A stretch of 64,000 nucleotides of DNA from NCBI GenBank assembly GCA_947495425.1, contig CANLYR010000015.1, positions 1-64,000 on the forward strand, in the 5' to 3' direction. The notes under the pieces were generated by a model that saw only the letters and a list, made by a program, of their open reading frames with translations, made no database searches and had not been told where the DNA came from. Positions within the stretch are counted from its first letter, which is position 1. Each line of letters starts with the position of its first letter. The stretch comes from an uncultured Aquimarina sp. (GTDB lineage: Bacteria; Bacteroidota; Bacteroidia; Flavobacteriales; Flavobacteriaceae). Shown piece by piece: positions 42,833 through 51,998 of the stretch. A program made the translations under genes and the position numbers.

Positions 42833-43810
42833 ATGAATACAGAAAAAATAAATATAGGAGTAATTGGCTGTGCAAATATTGCAGAAAAATATATAGTACC
42901 TGCATTAATGAAATCAGAAAAGTTTAAAATTATTGGTGTTGCAAGTAGAGCTAAAGAAAAAGCAGATCGATTTGCATTCAAGTATAGTACTAAGGCTTAT
43001 TATAATTATGATAGCTTGGTGAATGATCCAAAAATTCAGGCCGTTTATATTCCCCTACCTAATAGTTTACATTTTGATTGGATATTGAAAGCTCTAAAAA
43101 ATAATCTACATGTATTGGTCGAAAAATCAATGTCATGTAGTTTTGAAGAGGTTTTAGAGCTAAATAATTTTGCTAAAAGTAATAAGCTCGTTCTAATAGA
43201 AAATTTTCAATTCAGATTTCATTCACAATTAAGTCACATAAAAAATCTTGTTAATAATGGGGCAATAGGGGAGGTAAGAAATGTTCGAAGTTCTTTTGGT
43301 TTTCCTCCATTTGCGGACAAAAAAAACATAAGATATAATAAAGATTTAGGAGGAGGAGCATTATTAGATGCAGGTGCTTATCCTATCAAAATATCTCAAT
43401 TTTTCTTGGGTGAAGATATTATTGTTGATTCGGCAAGCCTTTATTATCAGGCGGATATTAATGTGGATACGTGGGGAAGTGCATGTCTAAAACAGAAAAA
43501 TGGGATATTGTCATCTCAAATTTCATTTGGATTTGATAATTTTTATCAAAACAACATAGAATTATGGGGTAATAAAGGAAAAATCTATACCAATAGAATA
43601 TTTACAGCTCCACCAGGTTTTGAACCTTCAATAGAGCTTGAAACCCCAGAAGGTAAACAAATAATTAAATTACCTGGAGATGATCATTTTATTAATATGC
43701 TTAATCATTTTCATAGTCAGATTAAGACTAAAACGGAATTGGATTTAGAATATAGCCAAAATATTAATCAAGCAAGGTTAATAAGCGAGTTATTTAAACA
43801 AGCACGATGA
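42833..43810 (+). CDS. Gfo/Idh/MocA oxidoreductase, putative 3-ketoreductase
   Basis: 325 residues. Rossmann start INIGVIGCANIAEKYIVPAL (5-24), the catalytic-lysine region HVLVEKSMSCSFEE (EKP variant EKS, about 91-104), ENFQFRFHSQ, and GGGALLDAGAYPI near 170. Directly downstream of a 2,3-dehydratase, the known partner is a 3-ketoreductase of this family (as SpnN or TylCII-type enzymes), giving a 4-keto-2,6-dideoxyhexose. The pairing is established knowledge; the exact stereochemistry is not readable. It overlaps the formyltransferase-like gene by 4 bp. Confidence 0.83.
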   Translation: MNTEKINIGVIGCANIAEKYIVPALMKSEKFKIIGVASRAKEKADRFAFKYSTKAYYNYDSLVNDPKIQAVYIPLPNSLHFDWILKALKNNLHVLVEKSMSCSFEEVLELNNFAKSNKLVLIENFQFRFHSQLSHIKNLVNNGAIGEVRNVRSSFGFPPFADKKNIRYNKDLGGGALLDAGAYPIKISQFFLGEDIIVDSASLYYQADINVDTWGSACLKQKNGILSSQISFGFDNFYQNNIELWGNKGKIYTNRIFTAPPGFEPSIELETPEGKQIIKLPGDDHFINMLNHFHSQIKTKTELDLEYSQNINQARLISELFKQAR

Positions 43811-44703
43811 AAAAGATTGGGTTTTTTCTTATGAATAAAAAAGGCTATTACGTTCTCTCAAAATTAATTGAGAGAAAAAAAAGAATAGCCGTGATTGTAT
43901 CGTCTAGAGATGCAAATTTGAAATTAGACTATTATGATGATATCAGAAACTTATGTCTTTCAAATAACATAAACTTTTTTGATAGAAATGATGATTATGC
44001 AGATAAGATAGATGCAGACTATTTAATAACAATAGGTTGGAGATGGTTAATTAAAGGAGAGTTAATGAAAAAATTGATAGTCTCACACGACTCTCTTCTG
44101 CCAAAATACAGAGGTTTTTCTCCACTAGTGAATATGCTTATTAACAAAGAAACAGAATTAGGAGTGAGTTTTTTGTATGCCTCTGATAAATATGACTGTG
44201 GAGACATTATACTACAAAAAAAACAAGCAATTTCTTATCCAATTAAAGTTAATAAAGCCATTGAAATTATTGCGAATCTCTTTTATGAATCCATAGATGA
44301 GATTTTCGATAAAATAGAATCAGGTAGCGATTTGATAGGTACTCCTCAAAATGAGTCTGAAGCAACATATAGTCTTTGGAGAGATGAAGATGATTATTTA
44401 ATAGACTTACACCAAAAAGCGGAAGATATAAAAAGGTTAGTTGATTCAGTTGGCGAACCTTTTCTGGGAGCTAGTTTATATATAAATAATCAAAAAGTTC
44501 GTATTCTTGATATTGATGTTGTTGAAGATGTTAAATTTGAAAACAGAGATGTGGGAAAGGTTGTTTTTATGAACGAAGGTAAACCGACTGTGGTTTGCGG
44601 GGAGGGGTTAATCATAATCAATGAAATGATTGACGACATAAGCAAAGAATCTTTATTGCCTTCAAAATTTTTTAGAATTAGATTTAAAGGAAAAAAACTA
44701 TGA
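43807..44703 (+). CDS. Formyltransferase-like protein (sugar N-formyltransferase type)
   Basis: 298 residues. The formyltransferase core is present: DYLITIGWRWLIKGE, then SHDSLLPKYRGFSPL (about 93-107) with the catalytic His94, and YDCGDIILQ with Asp130. The C-terminal part (about 195-298) resembles the FMT-type accessory domain. The catalytic asparagine normally two residues before the histidine is replaced by Val92. N-formyltransferases of this group act on dTDP-4-amino sugars. The aminotransferase gene overlaps its end by 4 bp, which fits, but the substitution leaves activity open. Confidence 0.78.
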   Translation: MKKIGFFLMNKKGYYVLSKLIERKKRIAVIVSSRDANLKLDYYDDIRNLCLSNNINFFDRNDDYADKIDADYLITIGWRWLIKGELMKKLIVSHDSLLPKYRGFSPLVNMLINKETELGVSFLYASDKYDCGDIILQKKQAISYPIKVNKAIEIIANLFYESIDEIFDKIESGSDLIGTPQNESEATYSLWRDEDDYLIDLHQKAEDIKRLVDSVGEPFLGASLYINNQKVRILDIDVVEDVKFENRDVGKVVFMNEGKPTVVCGEGLIIINEMIDDISKESLLPSKFFRIRFKGKKL

Positions 44704-45839
44704 AAATTCCATTTGTAAAAGCACCAGTTATTGGAAATGAAGAAAAATATTTATTAGACTCGTTTAGAAGCAGGTATCATGGCGGTGGTGGGAATTACAC
44801 CAAAAAATGTCACCAATTTATGCAGGAAAAATTTGGGATAAAAAAGACTCTTATGACAACTTCTTGTACAGACGCATTAGAAATGTCTGCTTTTCTTATA
44901 GATGCCCAATTGGGGGATGAGTTTATTGTTCCTTCATACACATTTTCTAGTACTGCAAACGCATTTGCATCAAAAGGAATGATGCCAGTATTTTGTGATA
45001 TTAGAAATGATACTCTAAATATAGATGAGAATAAGATAGAAAATCTTATCACTTCAAAAACGAAAGCAATTATTCCCATACATTATGCAGGAATACCTGC
45101 CGAAATGGATAAAATAAATGAAATTGCCAAAAAATATAGCCTTACAGTCATTGAAGATGCAGCGCAAGCGGTAAATTCAAAATATAATGGTAGATATGCT
45201 GGTTCATTGTCAGATCTTGGTGCTTTTTCATTCCACGCAACTAAGTCATATTCCTCAGGTGAAGGCGGCGCTTTGACAATGAATGATAGCAAGTATTTTG
45301 AAAGAAGTGAGTTTTTGTGGGAAAAAGGAACAGATAGAAGCCTTGTCGTTCAGGGACTCAAAAATAAATATTCATGGGTAGACTATGGATCCTCATTTTT
45401 ACCATCTGATTTGTTATCGGCATTACTTTATGCTCAATTTGAGAACCTAGAATTGATGCAGGAAAAAAGAAAAAAATTACATGATGCTTATGTAAAAGCT
45501 TTGAGGCCATTAGAATCTTATGGATTGAGAATGTTATCCATTCCAGAAAATGTAGAAACAAATTATCACGCTTTTTGGATACTGTTTAAAAACGAAAATC
45601 AAAGAGATAAATTTTTAAACCTATCTCTTAGCAAAGGTGTTAGCCCTTACATAGGGTACATGTCTTTACATTCTTCTGTTATGGGAAAAAAATTAGGTGG
45701 AGATAATTATGACCTACCAATTACAGATTATGTAAGTTCATCAATAGCAAGATTACCATTTTATTTAATGAATGACGAGGAAATTGAATATACTTGCGTA
45801 AATTTATTTGAATCGGCTAGAGCTGCATTAGATATCTAA
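44700..45839 (+). CDS. rffA: dTDP-4-amino-4,6-dideoxygalactose transaminase (WecE type)
   Basis: 379 residues of the DegT/DnrJ/EryC1 fold I PLP aminotransferases, most like RffA/WecE. Features: RYHGGGGNYTKKCHQFMQEKF near 25-45, TTSCTDALEMSAFL, IEDAAQAVNSKYN (cofactor-binding Asp153), and AFSFHATKSYSSGEGGAL with the PLP lysine at 182. The usual product is dTDP-4-amino-4,6-dideoxygalactose (Fuc4N). With the 2,3-dehydratase upstream the natural substrate may be the 2-deoxy analogue (inference). The WecF-type glycosyltransferase starts 5 bp later. Confidence 0.88.
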   Translation: MKIPFVKAPVIGNEEKYLLDSFRSRYHGGGGNYTKKCHQFMQEKFGIKKTLMTTSCTDALEMSAFLIDAQLGDEFIVPSYTFSSTANAFASKGMMPVFCDIRNDTLNIDENKIENLITSKTKAIIPIHYAGIPAEMDKINEIAKKYSLTVIEDAAQAVNSKYNGRYAGSLSDLGAFSFHATKSYSSGEGGALTMNDSKYFERSEFLWEKGTDRSLVVQGLKNKYSWVDYGSSFLPSDLLSALLYAQFENLELMQEKRKKLHDAYVKALRPLESYGLRMLSIPENVETNYHAFWILFKNENQRDKFLNLSLSKGVSPYIGYMSLHSSVMGKKLGGDNYDLPITDYVSSSIARLPFYLMNDEEIEYTCVNLFESARAALDI

Positions 45840-45844
45840 AAAAT

Positions 45845-46939
45845 ATGATTATACATGTTTTTCAATTAGAAAGATTTAAAAATATCGAAAATTATTCTTT
45901 CAATTTCATAAACCTATTGGTCAATAATTTATCTAATGAAGAATTGGTGAATCATCATTTTTACTTTTCTTATTTTGAAAATGAAAACCTCAGAGATGGA
46001 TTAGCTCTAAGACTGAAAGAGATAGATTTTGATTCAAAAAAGGTTAAGTTTTTCAATGAACATTTTCGATTAATGAAAAGTATAAATAATACTGGATATA
46101 AAGATATTCTTTTTCATCAATTGATAAGTCCAAAGATTATTCTATACTTGTTTCAGAATAGAAGAATGCTCAAAAAAGCCTCATGGGTAATTTGGGGAGG
46201 TGATTTATATAACATCATAGTAAGCAAGGTTAGACTCAAGCATAAGTTGTTTGATTTCATTATTAAGAAAAATGTAATCAAACATCTTAAAAGAGTAATT
46301 GGGTTTAAGTCCGATTTTAAATTAGTTAAAGAAAAATATAACACTAATGCGGAGTTTATGCCAAGCTTATATCCAGTTCCTTCTGTTATTTATGATATAG
46401 AAAACTTATCAGATCAAGACTCGAATACCAAAAGAATTTTAGTTGGTCATTCAGCAAATGTTGCCAATAACCATGAAGAGATTTTTCAAAAACTACTCCC
46501 TTTTAAAGATAAAAATATTGAAATAATTTGTCCTCTATCCTATGGTGATACTGATAACATAGAAAAAATAGAAAAAATTGGCTATAGTCTTTTCGGAAAC
46601 AAATTTGTTCCTCTAAAAGAATTTTACGAACCTCAAAAATTTTCTGACTTACTTAGAAATGTAGATATTGCAATATTTGCTGTTCAAAGGCAGGCGGCGG
46701 TAGGAATATTAGCAACCTTAATTTCAGCTGGGAAAAAAATCTATTTTAAGAAAAACGTTGTCCCTTTTAGCTTTTATAATGAAAATGATATTGTTTTATT
46801 TGATACAGATGAAATCGAAACAATGCCTTTTAGTAACTTCATATCGATGAAAAGAGAATTGAAAATCAAAAATATTACAAATATAAATCAATTATATAGT
46901 GATAAAAACCTTATTGAAATCTGGAGGAGAATTTTTTAA
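45845..46939 (+). CDS. WecF/RffT-like glycosyltransferase (GT56)
   Basis: 364 residues. I recognise the TDP-Fuc4NAc:lipid II transferase family from WVIWGGDLYNIIV (about 114-126), ILVGHSANVANNHEEIFQKL near 200, CPLSYGDTDN and FAVQRQAAVGILATLISAGK near 280. In enterobacterial common antigen synthesis the donor made by the WecE pathway is used by exactly this type of enzyme, which supports a 4-amino-sugar derivative as the product of the preceding genes. It overlaps the flippase gene by about 40 bases. Confidence 0.85.
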   Translation: MIIHVFQLERFKNIENYSFNFINLLVNNLSNEELVNHHFYFSYFENENLRDGLALRLKEIDFDSKKVKFFNEHFRLMKSINNTGYKDILFHQLISPKIILYLFQNRRMLKKASWVIWGGDLYNIIVSKVRLKHKLFDFIIKKNVIKHLKRVIGFKSDFKLVKEKYNTNAEFMPSLYPVPSVIYDIENLSDQDSNTKRILVGHSANVANNHEEIFQKLLPFKDKNIEIICPLSYGDTDNIEKIEKIGYSLFGNKFVPLKEFYEPQKFSDLLRNVDIAIFAVQRQAAVGILATLISAGKKIYFKKNVVPFSFYNENDIVLFDTDEIETMPFSNFISMKRELKIKNITNINQLYSDKNLIEIWRRIF

Positions 46940-48368
46940 AAATAGATTATATAATTCATCTATTTTTACTTCTTGGGTATCTCAAGGGATTAAGATTCTG
47001 TTTAATATAATTACGCTACCAATTGTACTTAAAGAATTCACACCAGAAGAAGCAAACGTTTGGTTTTTATTCTTTACAATAATAGGAATTGGTCAAGGCA
47101 TACAACTAGGTTTTAATACTACTTTTGTTCGATTCATTTCGTATTCTTTTTCAGGAGTAAGAATAGCTGAATTCATTACTTTGAAAGATAAGAAAGAGAA
47201 GAGCTTTCTTAGCCATATTGATACACAAGAGTTTTCTGATCTAATTATAGTCTTAAAAAAGACTTTTTTGGCTCTAACAGCCGTCTATTTTTTGTTGATG
47301 GTTGTTCTGGGTACATGGGGCGTATTTAAACCTATTATGTATTTAGAGAACACTTCTGAAGGGTGGAATACTTGGACATTAATATTAGTTAGCAGCTCAA
47401 TTACTTTATATTTTACAATATATCAAATTTACTTACTTGGTATTAACAAAGTCTCTCTAATAAACAGAATAAATACAGTTGTGAGTTTTATAGGGATAAT
47501 TTCTGTAGTTCTTGTAAGTATATATTCTCTTAACTTATTTAATATTTTTTTCGTAGTGCAATTAATAACCTTATTCAATGGATTCTGCTATTATTATGCA
47601 GCGAGAATAGTAAATAATAATTTTTTAAAAAAAATTCCAAAATCTTTTTTTAAGAAAGAAGTATTTAATGTAGTTTGGGATAGTGCCTGGAAAAGTGGAG
47701 CCACAACAATTATTGCAAATATTATAAGGCATGTATCAGGTATTATTGTTGCACAATTATTTACTCCTCTTGTATCTGCTTCTTTTTTATTTACTAAAAG
47801 ATTGTTTGATATCCTTGAAGGGTTTACTCAAGTTACATTTCAGGCTAAAATTCCTGAAATTGCATCTTTAAGAGGAAGAGGAGATTTTCATAATTTAACA
47901 CCTTTACTAAGAAAAGTGCTTTATATATCTTATATGGTATTACTTCTAGGGGTAATAGGTATTTTATTTCTAGGGCAAGACATTTTAGACTTGATAAAAG
48001 GAAATATTGAATTGGGAGAACCTTTATTACTTGTAGCGTTTTCGTTTGCTTCTTTATTGAGCAGATGGGGAGGTGTTAATCTGGCAATCTCAAATCAAGC
48101 CAATAATGTAATTGAGCATATCAATGCTTTAATTGTATTTTTTATTTACTTTTTGTTTATATTAATTTTCTACAAAATTTTAGGAATAATTGTATTCCCA
48201 CTTGCATTGATAATCTCAAGTATAGCAACAGCACCTTTAATTATAAAAAAAACGTATAAAACATTTAATACTACTTTTCTTAATTTTGAAAAAAGAATGT
48301 TTATTCCAGTTTTTGTAATACTTATAATTATAAATTTAGTTTACTTATATAATTATATAGAATTTTAG
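46899..48368 (+). CDS. Wzx-like polysaccharide flippase
   Basis: About 489 residues and about 12 membrane segments. It belongs to the polysaccharide-export (MOP) superfamily, which moves undecaprenol-linked repeat units across the inner membrane. The start is unclear: GTG 46899 and TTG 46914 are possible, and both lie within the end of the glycosyltransferase gene. A GGAGGAG stretch at about 46922 is not followed by a normal start codon. Sequence such as WFLFFTIIGIGQGIQLGF near residue 50 fits the family. It is followed by a 76-bp gap. Confidence 0.83.
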   Translation: MIKTLLKSGGEFFKNRLYNSSIFTSWVSQGIKILFNIITLPIVLKEFTPEEANVWFLFFTIIGIGQGIQLGFNTTFVRFISYSFSGVRIAEFITLKDKKEKSFLSHIDTQEFSDLIIVLKKTFLALTAVYFLLMVVLGTWGVFKPIMYLENTSEGWNTWTLILVSSSITLYFTIYQIYLLGINKVSLINRINTVVSFIGIISVVLVSIYSLNLFNIFFVVQLITLFNGFCYYYAARIVNNNFLKKIPKSFFKKEVFNVVWDSAWKSGATTIIANIIRHVSGIIVAQLFTPLVSASFLFTKRLFDILEGFTQVTFQAKIPEIASLRGRGDFHNLTPLLRKVLYISYMVLLLGVIGILFLGQDILDLIKGNIELGEPLLLVAFSFASLLSRWGGVNLAISNQANNVIEHINALIVFFIYFLFILIFYKILGIIVFPLALIISSIATAPLIIKKTYKTFNTTFLNFEKRMFIPVFVILIIINLVYLYNYIEF

Positions 48369-48444
48369 TACTTAGGATTAAAGTTTATAAATACTTAATA
48401 CGAATTAAAATTAAGGAAGTATTCATTCTTTTTAACACAAGAAT

Positions 48445-49110
48445 ATGGTTATTAAAACAATAGATTTATCAGATTTTATCGAAACTGGGTGTCAACTTAT
48501 TCTAGAGCATGCAAAAAAAAATATTGAATCTAAGGGAAGCTTTTCTTTAGTTTTGTCTGGAGGAAGAACACCAAAACTATTTTTTGACATATTAATAAAT
48601 GAGTACAAGAAAAAAATAGAATGGAGCAAAGTAGATTTTTTTTGGTTAGATGAAAGATGTGTTACACCTAATCATAAAGAAAGTAATTATAAATTGGCCT
48701 TTGAAGCTTTGATTTCAAAATTAGATAAAACTGGTGATGTTTATAGGATGGAAGGAGAACTGGAACCGAAAATCGCAGCTATAAGATATCAGGAAAAAAT
48801 AAAATTATACTTTAAAAAGAAGAGCGTTTCTAATTTTGATTTTATACTGCTTGGAATGGGAGAGGATGGCCATGTAGCTTCAATTTTTCCTGAAAGTGAA
48901 GATGCACAAATAAATAAAAATGACATGGTTTTTGCAACTTCTCAAAAGCATATGGGTTTTTATAGAATTTCTTTTAATTATAATCTCATTGAAAGTGCAG
49001 AGTTTAAATTACTTTTGGTAAATACTAAAGAGAAATTAGAGATTCTTAAAAACGAAGCAATTATTTTTCCTATTAACCAAATAAGTCGAAAAACAATTTT
49101 ATCTGTTTAG
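48445..49110 (+). CDS. 6-phosphogluconolactonase family protein
   Basis: 221 residues, close to the DevB/Pgl length. Family motifs are intact: SFSLVLSGGRTPKLFFDIL (about 32-50), VDFFWLDERCVTPNHKESNY near 72-91, and ILLGMGEDGHVASIFPES near 133-150. The usual enzyme hydrolyses 6-phosphogluconolactone in the pentose phosphate pathway. Its place between a flippase and a polymerase gene, away from zwf or gnd, suggests either a displaced housekeeping copy or a lactonase or isomerase recruited for one of the unusual sugars. Confidence 0.85.
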   Translation: MVIKTIDLSDFIETGCQLILEHAKKNIESKGSFSLVLSGGRTPKLFFDILINEYKKKIEWSKVDFFWLDERCVTPNHKESNYKLAFEALISKLDKTGDVYRMEGELEPKIAAIRYQEKIKLYFKKKSVSNFDFILLGMGEDGHVASIFPESEDAQINKNDMVFATSQKHMGFYRISFNYNLIESAEFKLLLVNTKEKLEILKNEAIIFPINQISRKTILSV

Positions 49111-49243
49111 TAGATAGGCAATCTAATAGTAATGATCGTCTAAGTATTATTATAATGGAATAAATATAAGTAGAGTATTGTTATGATATCATCGATTATA
49201 TCTTTAATCATCAAAATGAATATAGGTTCTAAAACAATTACTA

Positions 49244-50503
49244 ATGTTAATTGACTCATATAAATTAACAAAATTCACTGTCGTATACTTTTTGATAGAG
49301 CCATTACTGTCTTTGTTGTTATTCAACGTTACTGGAGGTGCTTCTTTCTTTTCAGGAGGATTTCATGCGACAAAAGATTTACTATTGTTATCGCTTTTAT
49401 CCGTTGCGATTTATCATTTTGTAATTTATTCAAACTTTTATAAGGATTTGGTGGATCTTTATATTGTGCTGTTTTTTTTAATTCTGATAATTGCAGTAAA
49501 CTGGCTTATTTCTGAAGCGTCATTTAATTTTCTATTGCTTAACAGTCGTAGGATCTTAATATCATTTCTTATTTTTTTTGTTTTTAGCTCTTTGATCTAT
49601 AAAGATGAGGACATCTTAAAACTAAAAAAGTTTTTTTATAAGATCACAATTTTAGTGTGTTCATATGGTATTTTAGAGTTTTTTCTACCACTTAGTTTTT
49701 GGGATCACGTACTAAATATTCCAGAATACTGGAATGCTTCAGATAATTTGGGAATTACTTCAATTAGGCAAGTCGGAAGAGGCTATACTTCAGATTTGAT
49801 TTTTCTCACAGGAGAAAAATTTAAAAGGATGCTTTCTTTTTTTCTTGAGCCAACAACTCTAGGAACGTTTCTAGCGTTATCATATGCCTATTTTTTATTT
49901 GCAGAAAATATCAGGAGACGTAGTTATCTGCTATTAATTATTTTTATTAGTGGTTTTTTGTGTTTTTCCAAGATATTTTTAATCTGTGCAATTCTTACTA
50001 CATTGTTGAAAAAGTTTAGATTTAAATTAAGCCAATTATATATCTTGACCTTCTTGTTCTTTTTATTAATGGGCTTTTTTCTGCATGGAAAACCTAAAGC
50101 ACACGGAGCATTATCGCATGTGATTGGCTTATATTCTGGTTTTGAAATAGCATTAAAAAATTGGCACGGTATGGGATTAGGAATGGCTGGAAACAGAATG
50201 GAAACACCTGAACCAAGCATTATGAATGGTGAACTTGGAGGAGAAAGTGGAATTGGTAATATTTGGGCTCAAATAGGCTTTGTTGGCTCCGTAGTCTTAT
50301 TTTTTGTTTTAAAATTACATAAAACCTTAAAAAAACTATATAATAAAACTAAAAATGAAGATTATTATGCATTAAGTGTTATGCTATTCGTATATTTTAT
50401 AAATTTACTATTATCGGCTTCCAGCTTATCTTTAAAAGGTAATTTCATTCTTTTTATAATTGTAGGGGTATATATTTCTCGTAAAAAAGAAGTCATAAAT
50501 TAG
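49244..50503 (+). CDS. O-antigen polymerase-like membrane protein (Wzy)
   Basis: 419 residues with about 10-12 hydrophobic segments and a longer periplasmic loop around residues 275-335. Short motifs there (LKNWHGMGLGMAGNRM, then GGESGIGNIWAQIGFVG) are typical of O-antigen polymerases and ligases, which share the fold. As the only such gene on the operon strand after the flippase it is the best candidate for Wzy. It converges on the minus-strand gene at 50500 with a 4-bp overlap of the stop codons. Confidence 0.78.
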   Translation: MLIDSYKLTKFTVVYFLIEPLLSLLLFNVTGGASFFSGGFHATKDLLLLSLLSVAIYHFVIYSNFYKDLVDLYIVLFFLILIIAVNWLISEASFNFLLLNSRRILISFLIFFVFSSLIYKDEDILKLKKFFYKITILVCSYGILEFFLPLSFWDHVLNIPEYWNASDNLGITSIRQVGRGYTSDLIFLTGEKFKRMLSFFLEPTTLGTFLALSYAYFLFAENIRRRSYLLLIIFISGFLCFSKIFLICAILTTLLKKFRFKLSQLYILTFLFFLLMGFFLHGKPKAHGALSHVIGLYSGFEIALKNWHGMGLGMAGNRMETPEPSIMNGELGGESGIGNIWAQIGFVGSVVLFFVLKLHKTLKKLYNKTKNEDYYALSVMLFVYFINLLLSASSLSLKGNFILFIIVGVYISRKKEVIN

Positions 50504-51624
50504 TTTATATCTAAGTAGGAGGTGGTTTGCTTCCAAAAAGTAAAAATGGCTAAAATAAAAACAAAAGAAGTTACTCCAATTTGAAGCTCAAAAAGATTTT
50601 CAATAAGACCAAAAAGAAAAAAACATAGCAATATCAATAAGTGCTCTTTATTAGATGAAATTTTTTTAAATAGAACAAAAAATAATAGGGCGACTAAAAA
50701 AAATCCTATCACCCCATTTGAAAGTAATTCTTGTAAAAAGATATTATGAGCATCGTAATTCATCAGTCGCTTTTTTATGGTATACTTACCAACACCGATT
50801 AAATAAGGGAACTCACCAACATTAGGAACAGTTTCCAAAATGATCTCACCGTTTAATATTTTAAAAACACGCTTCCAAATTTTTATCCTTGTAAAAGAAC
50901 TCCAGTAAAGTTGGTCATTATTATTGTATAGGATATAATAAAATAAACTAATAATTCCAGCGCCAGCGATAAACCAGTAATATTTATATTTTTCTCTCAT
51001 TTGAAAAATACAGAAAATTAAAACTAATACACCAAAACTAAATTTACTACCTACTATTACAAGGGATATTGCTAGAAATGCTATTAAATAATTTCTTGCC
51101 TTATCATTTGAAAAATATAACTGAATAATAGAGATTATAATAAAAAGACCGGAATATATATGATGTATATATATGTCTGATTCTAAATACCAATTCTTAA
51201 AAATAAAATAATCGAACTCGACTGGTCCAAAGAATAAATAGGTGCCTAAGACAATTAAAATGTATGTAATATTGCCATACAAAAGACCAATTCTAATTTC
51301 TTCGTAATATTTTTGTGGATTGATTTTAAAAATTAAAAAACATAATGGGATGACTAAAAGTCCAATTCGGGTATCAGAGATAAAAAATATGTCATCCCTG
51401 ATTAAAGAAAAAACAGGGTCTAATAAAAAAATTGAAACACTCAAAATAACAAAGTAATCAATTTTTAATTCTTTTATGGTCACAATTTTCCTTTCCTGAA
51501 AAATCACATATCCCATAAAAAGAAAAATAGTAATTGATTTAATAGTTAAACTTATAGGTAAGGGTAAGGTAAAAGTGAGGGATGATAAAAATAATAATTT
51601 TGTTAAAGTAGTATAATTAGGCAT
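50500..51624 (-). CDS. O-antigen ligase/polymerase-like membrane protein
   Basis: 374 residues with about 10 membrane segments. The periplasmic loop near residue 260-300 contains GVGKYTIKKRLMNYDAHNIF followed by QELLSNGVIGFF, the H-N-x-F/L-rich signature of the Wzy_C/O-antigen ligase family. It is the only minus-strand gene in the polysaccharide locus. It may be a WaaL-type ligase or a second polymerase acquired separately. Its promoter must lie in the 374-bp gap before ugd. Confidence 0.78.
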   Translation of the reverse strand: MPNYTTLTKLLFLSSLTFTLPLPISLTIKSITIFLFMGYVIFQERKIVTIKELKIDYFVILSVSIFLLDPVFSLIRDDIFFISDTRIGLLVIPLCFLIFKINPQKYYEEIRIGLLYGNITYILIVLGTYLFFGPVEFDYFIFKNWYLESDIYIHHIYSGLFIIISIIQLYFSNDKARNYLIAFLAISLVIVGSKFSFGVLVLIFCIFQMREKYKYYWFIAGAGIISLFYYILYNNNDQLYWSSFTRIKIWKRVFKILNGEIILETVPNVGEFPYLIGVGKYTIKKRLMNYDAHNIFLQELLSNGVIGFFLVALLFFVLFKKISSNKEHLLILLCFFLFGLIENLFELQIGVTSFVFILAIFTFWKQTTSYLDIN

Positions 51625-51998
51625 TAGTTCAATCGTTTTATATTTCTGGAAAGTTTAGGTTTTTATATTACTTCCAATTGTATTGAAATACAGCATATGT
51701 GATAATTTCCGTTATAGAGGATTCGGAGCAAATTTATGTTTTTAATTTTGAATAACTCATTATTATACTATTTGATGTATGCAAAAAACATTATTTTTGA
51801 ACCTTATATGTCATGTTAGAGATTAAAAAAATGGATATGTTTTGGTAATACTATTATATTGAGTAAAATATAAACAATGAAACGTTTTCTGGGTTAGTAT
51901 TTAAACAGAAATCATGTTCATGAGGTTATTAACAATCTGGATTTAAATAGGTTAACCAATATTAAAATGCATGATTGCTTATTTAGAATAAACTGCAA
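51625..51998. other. AT-rich divergent intergenic region
   Basis: 374 bases between the minus-strand ligase-like gene and ugd, so promoters for both must lie here. I found no full TTTG-N17-23-TAnnTTTG match, no strong hairpin and no repeat shared with the rest of the window. A 28-codon frame starting at about 51736 is not convincing. Confidence 0.45.
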
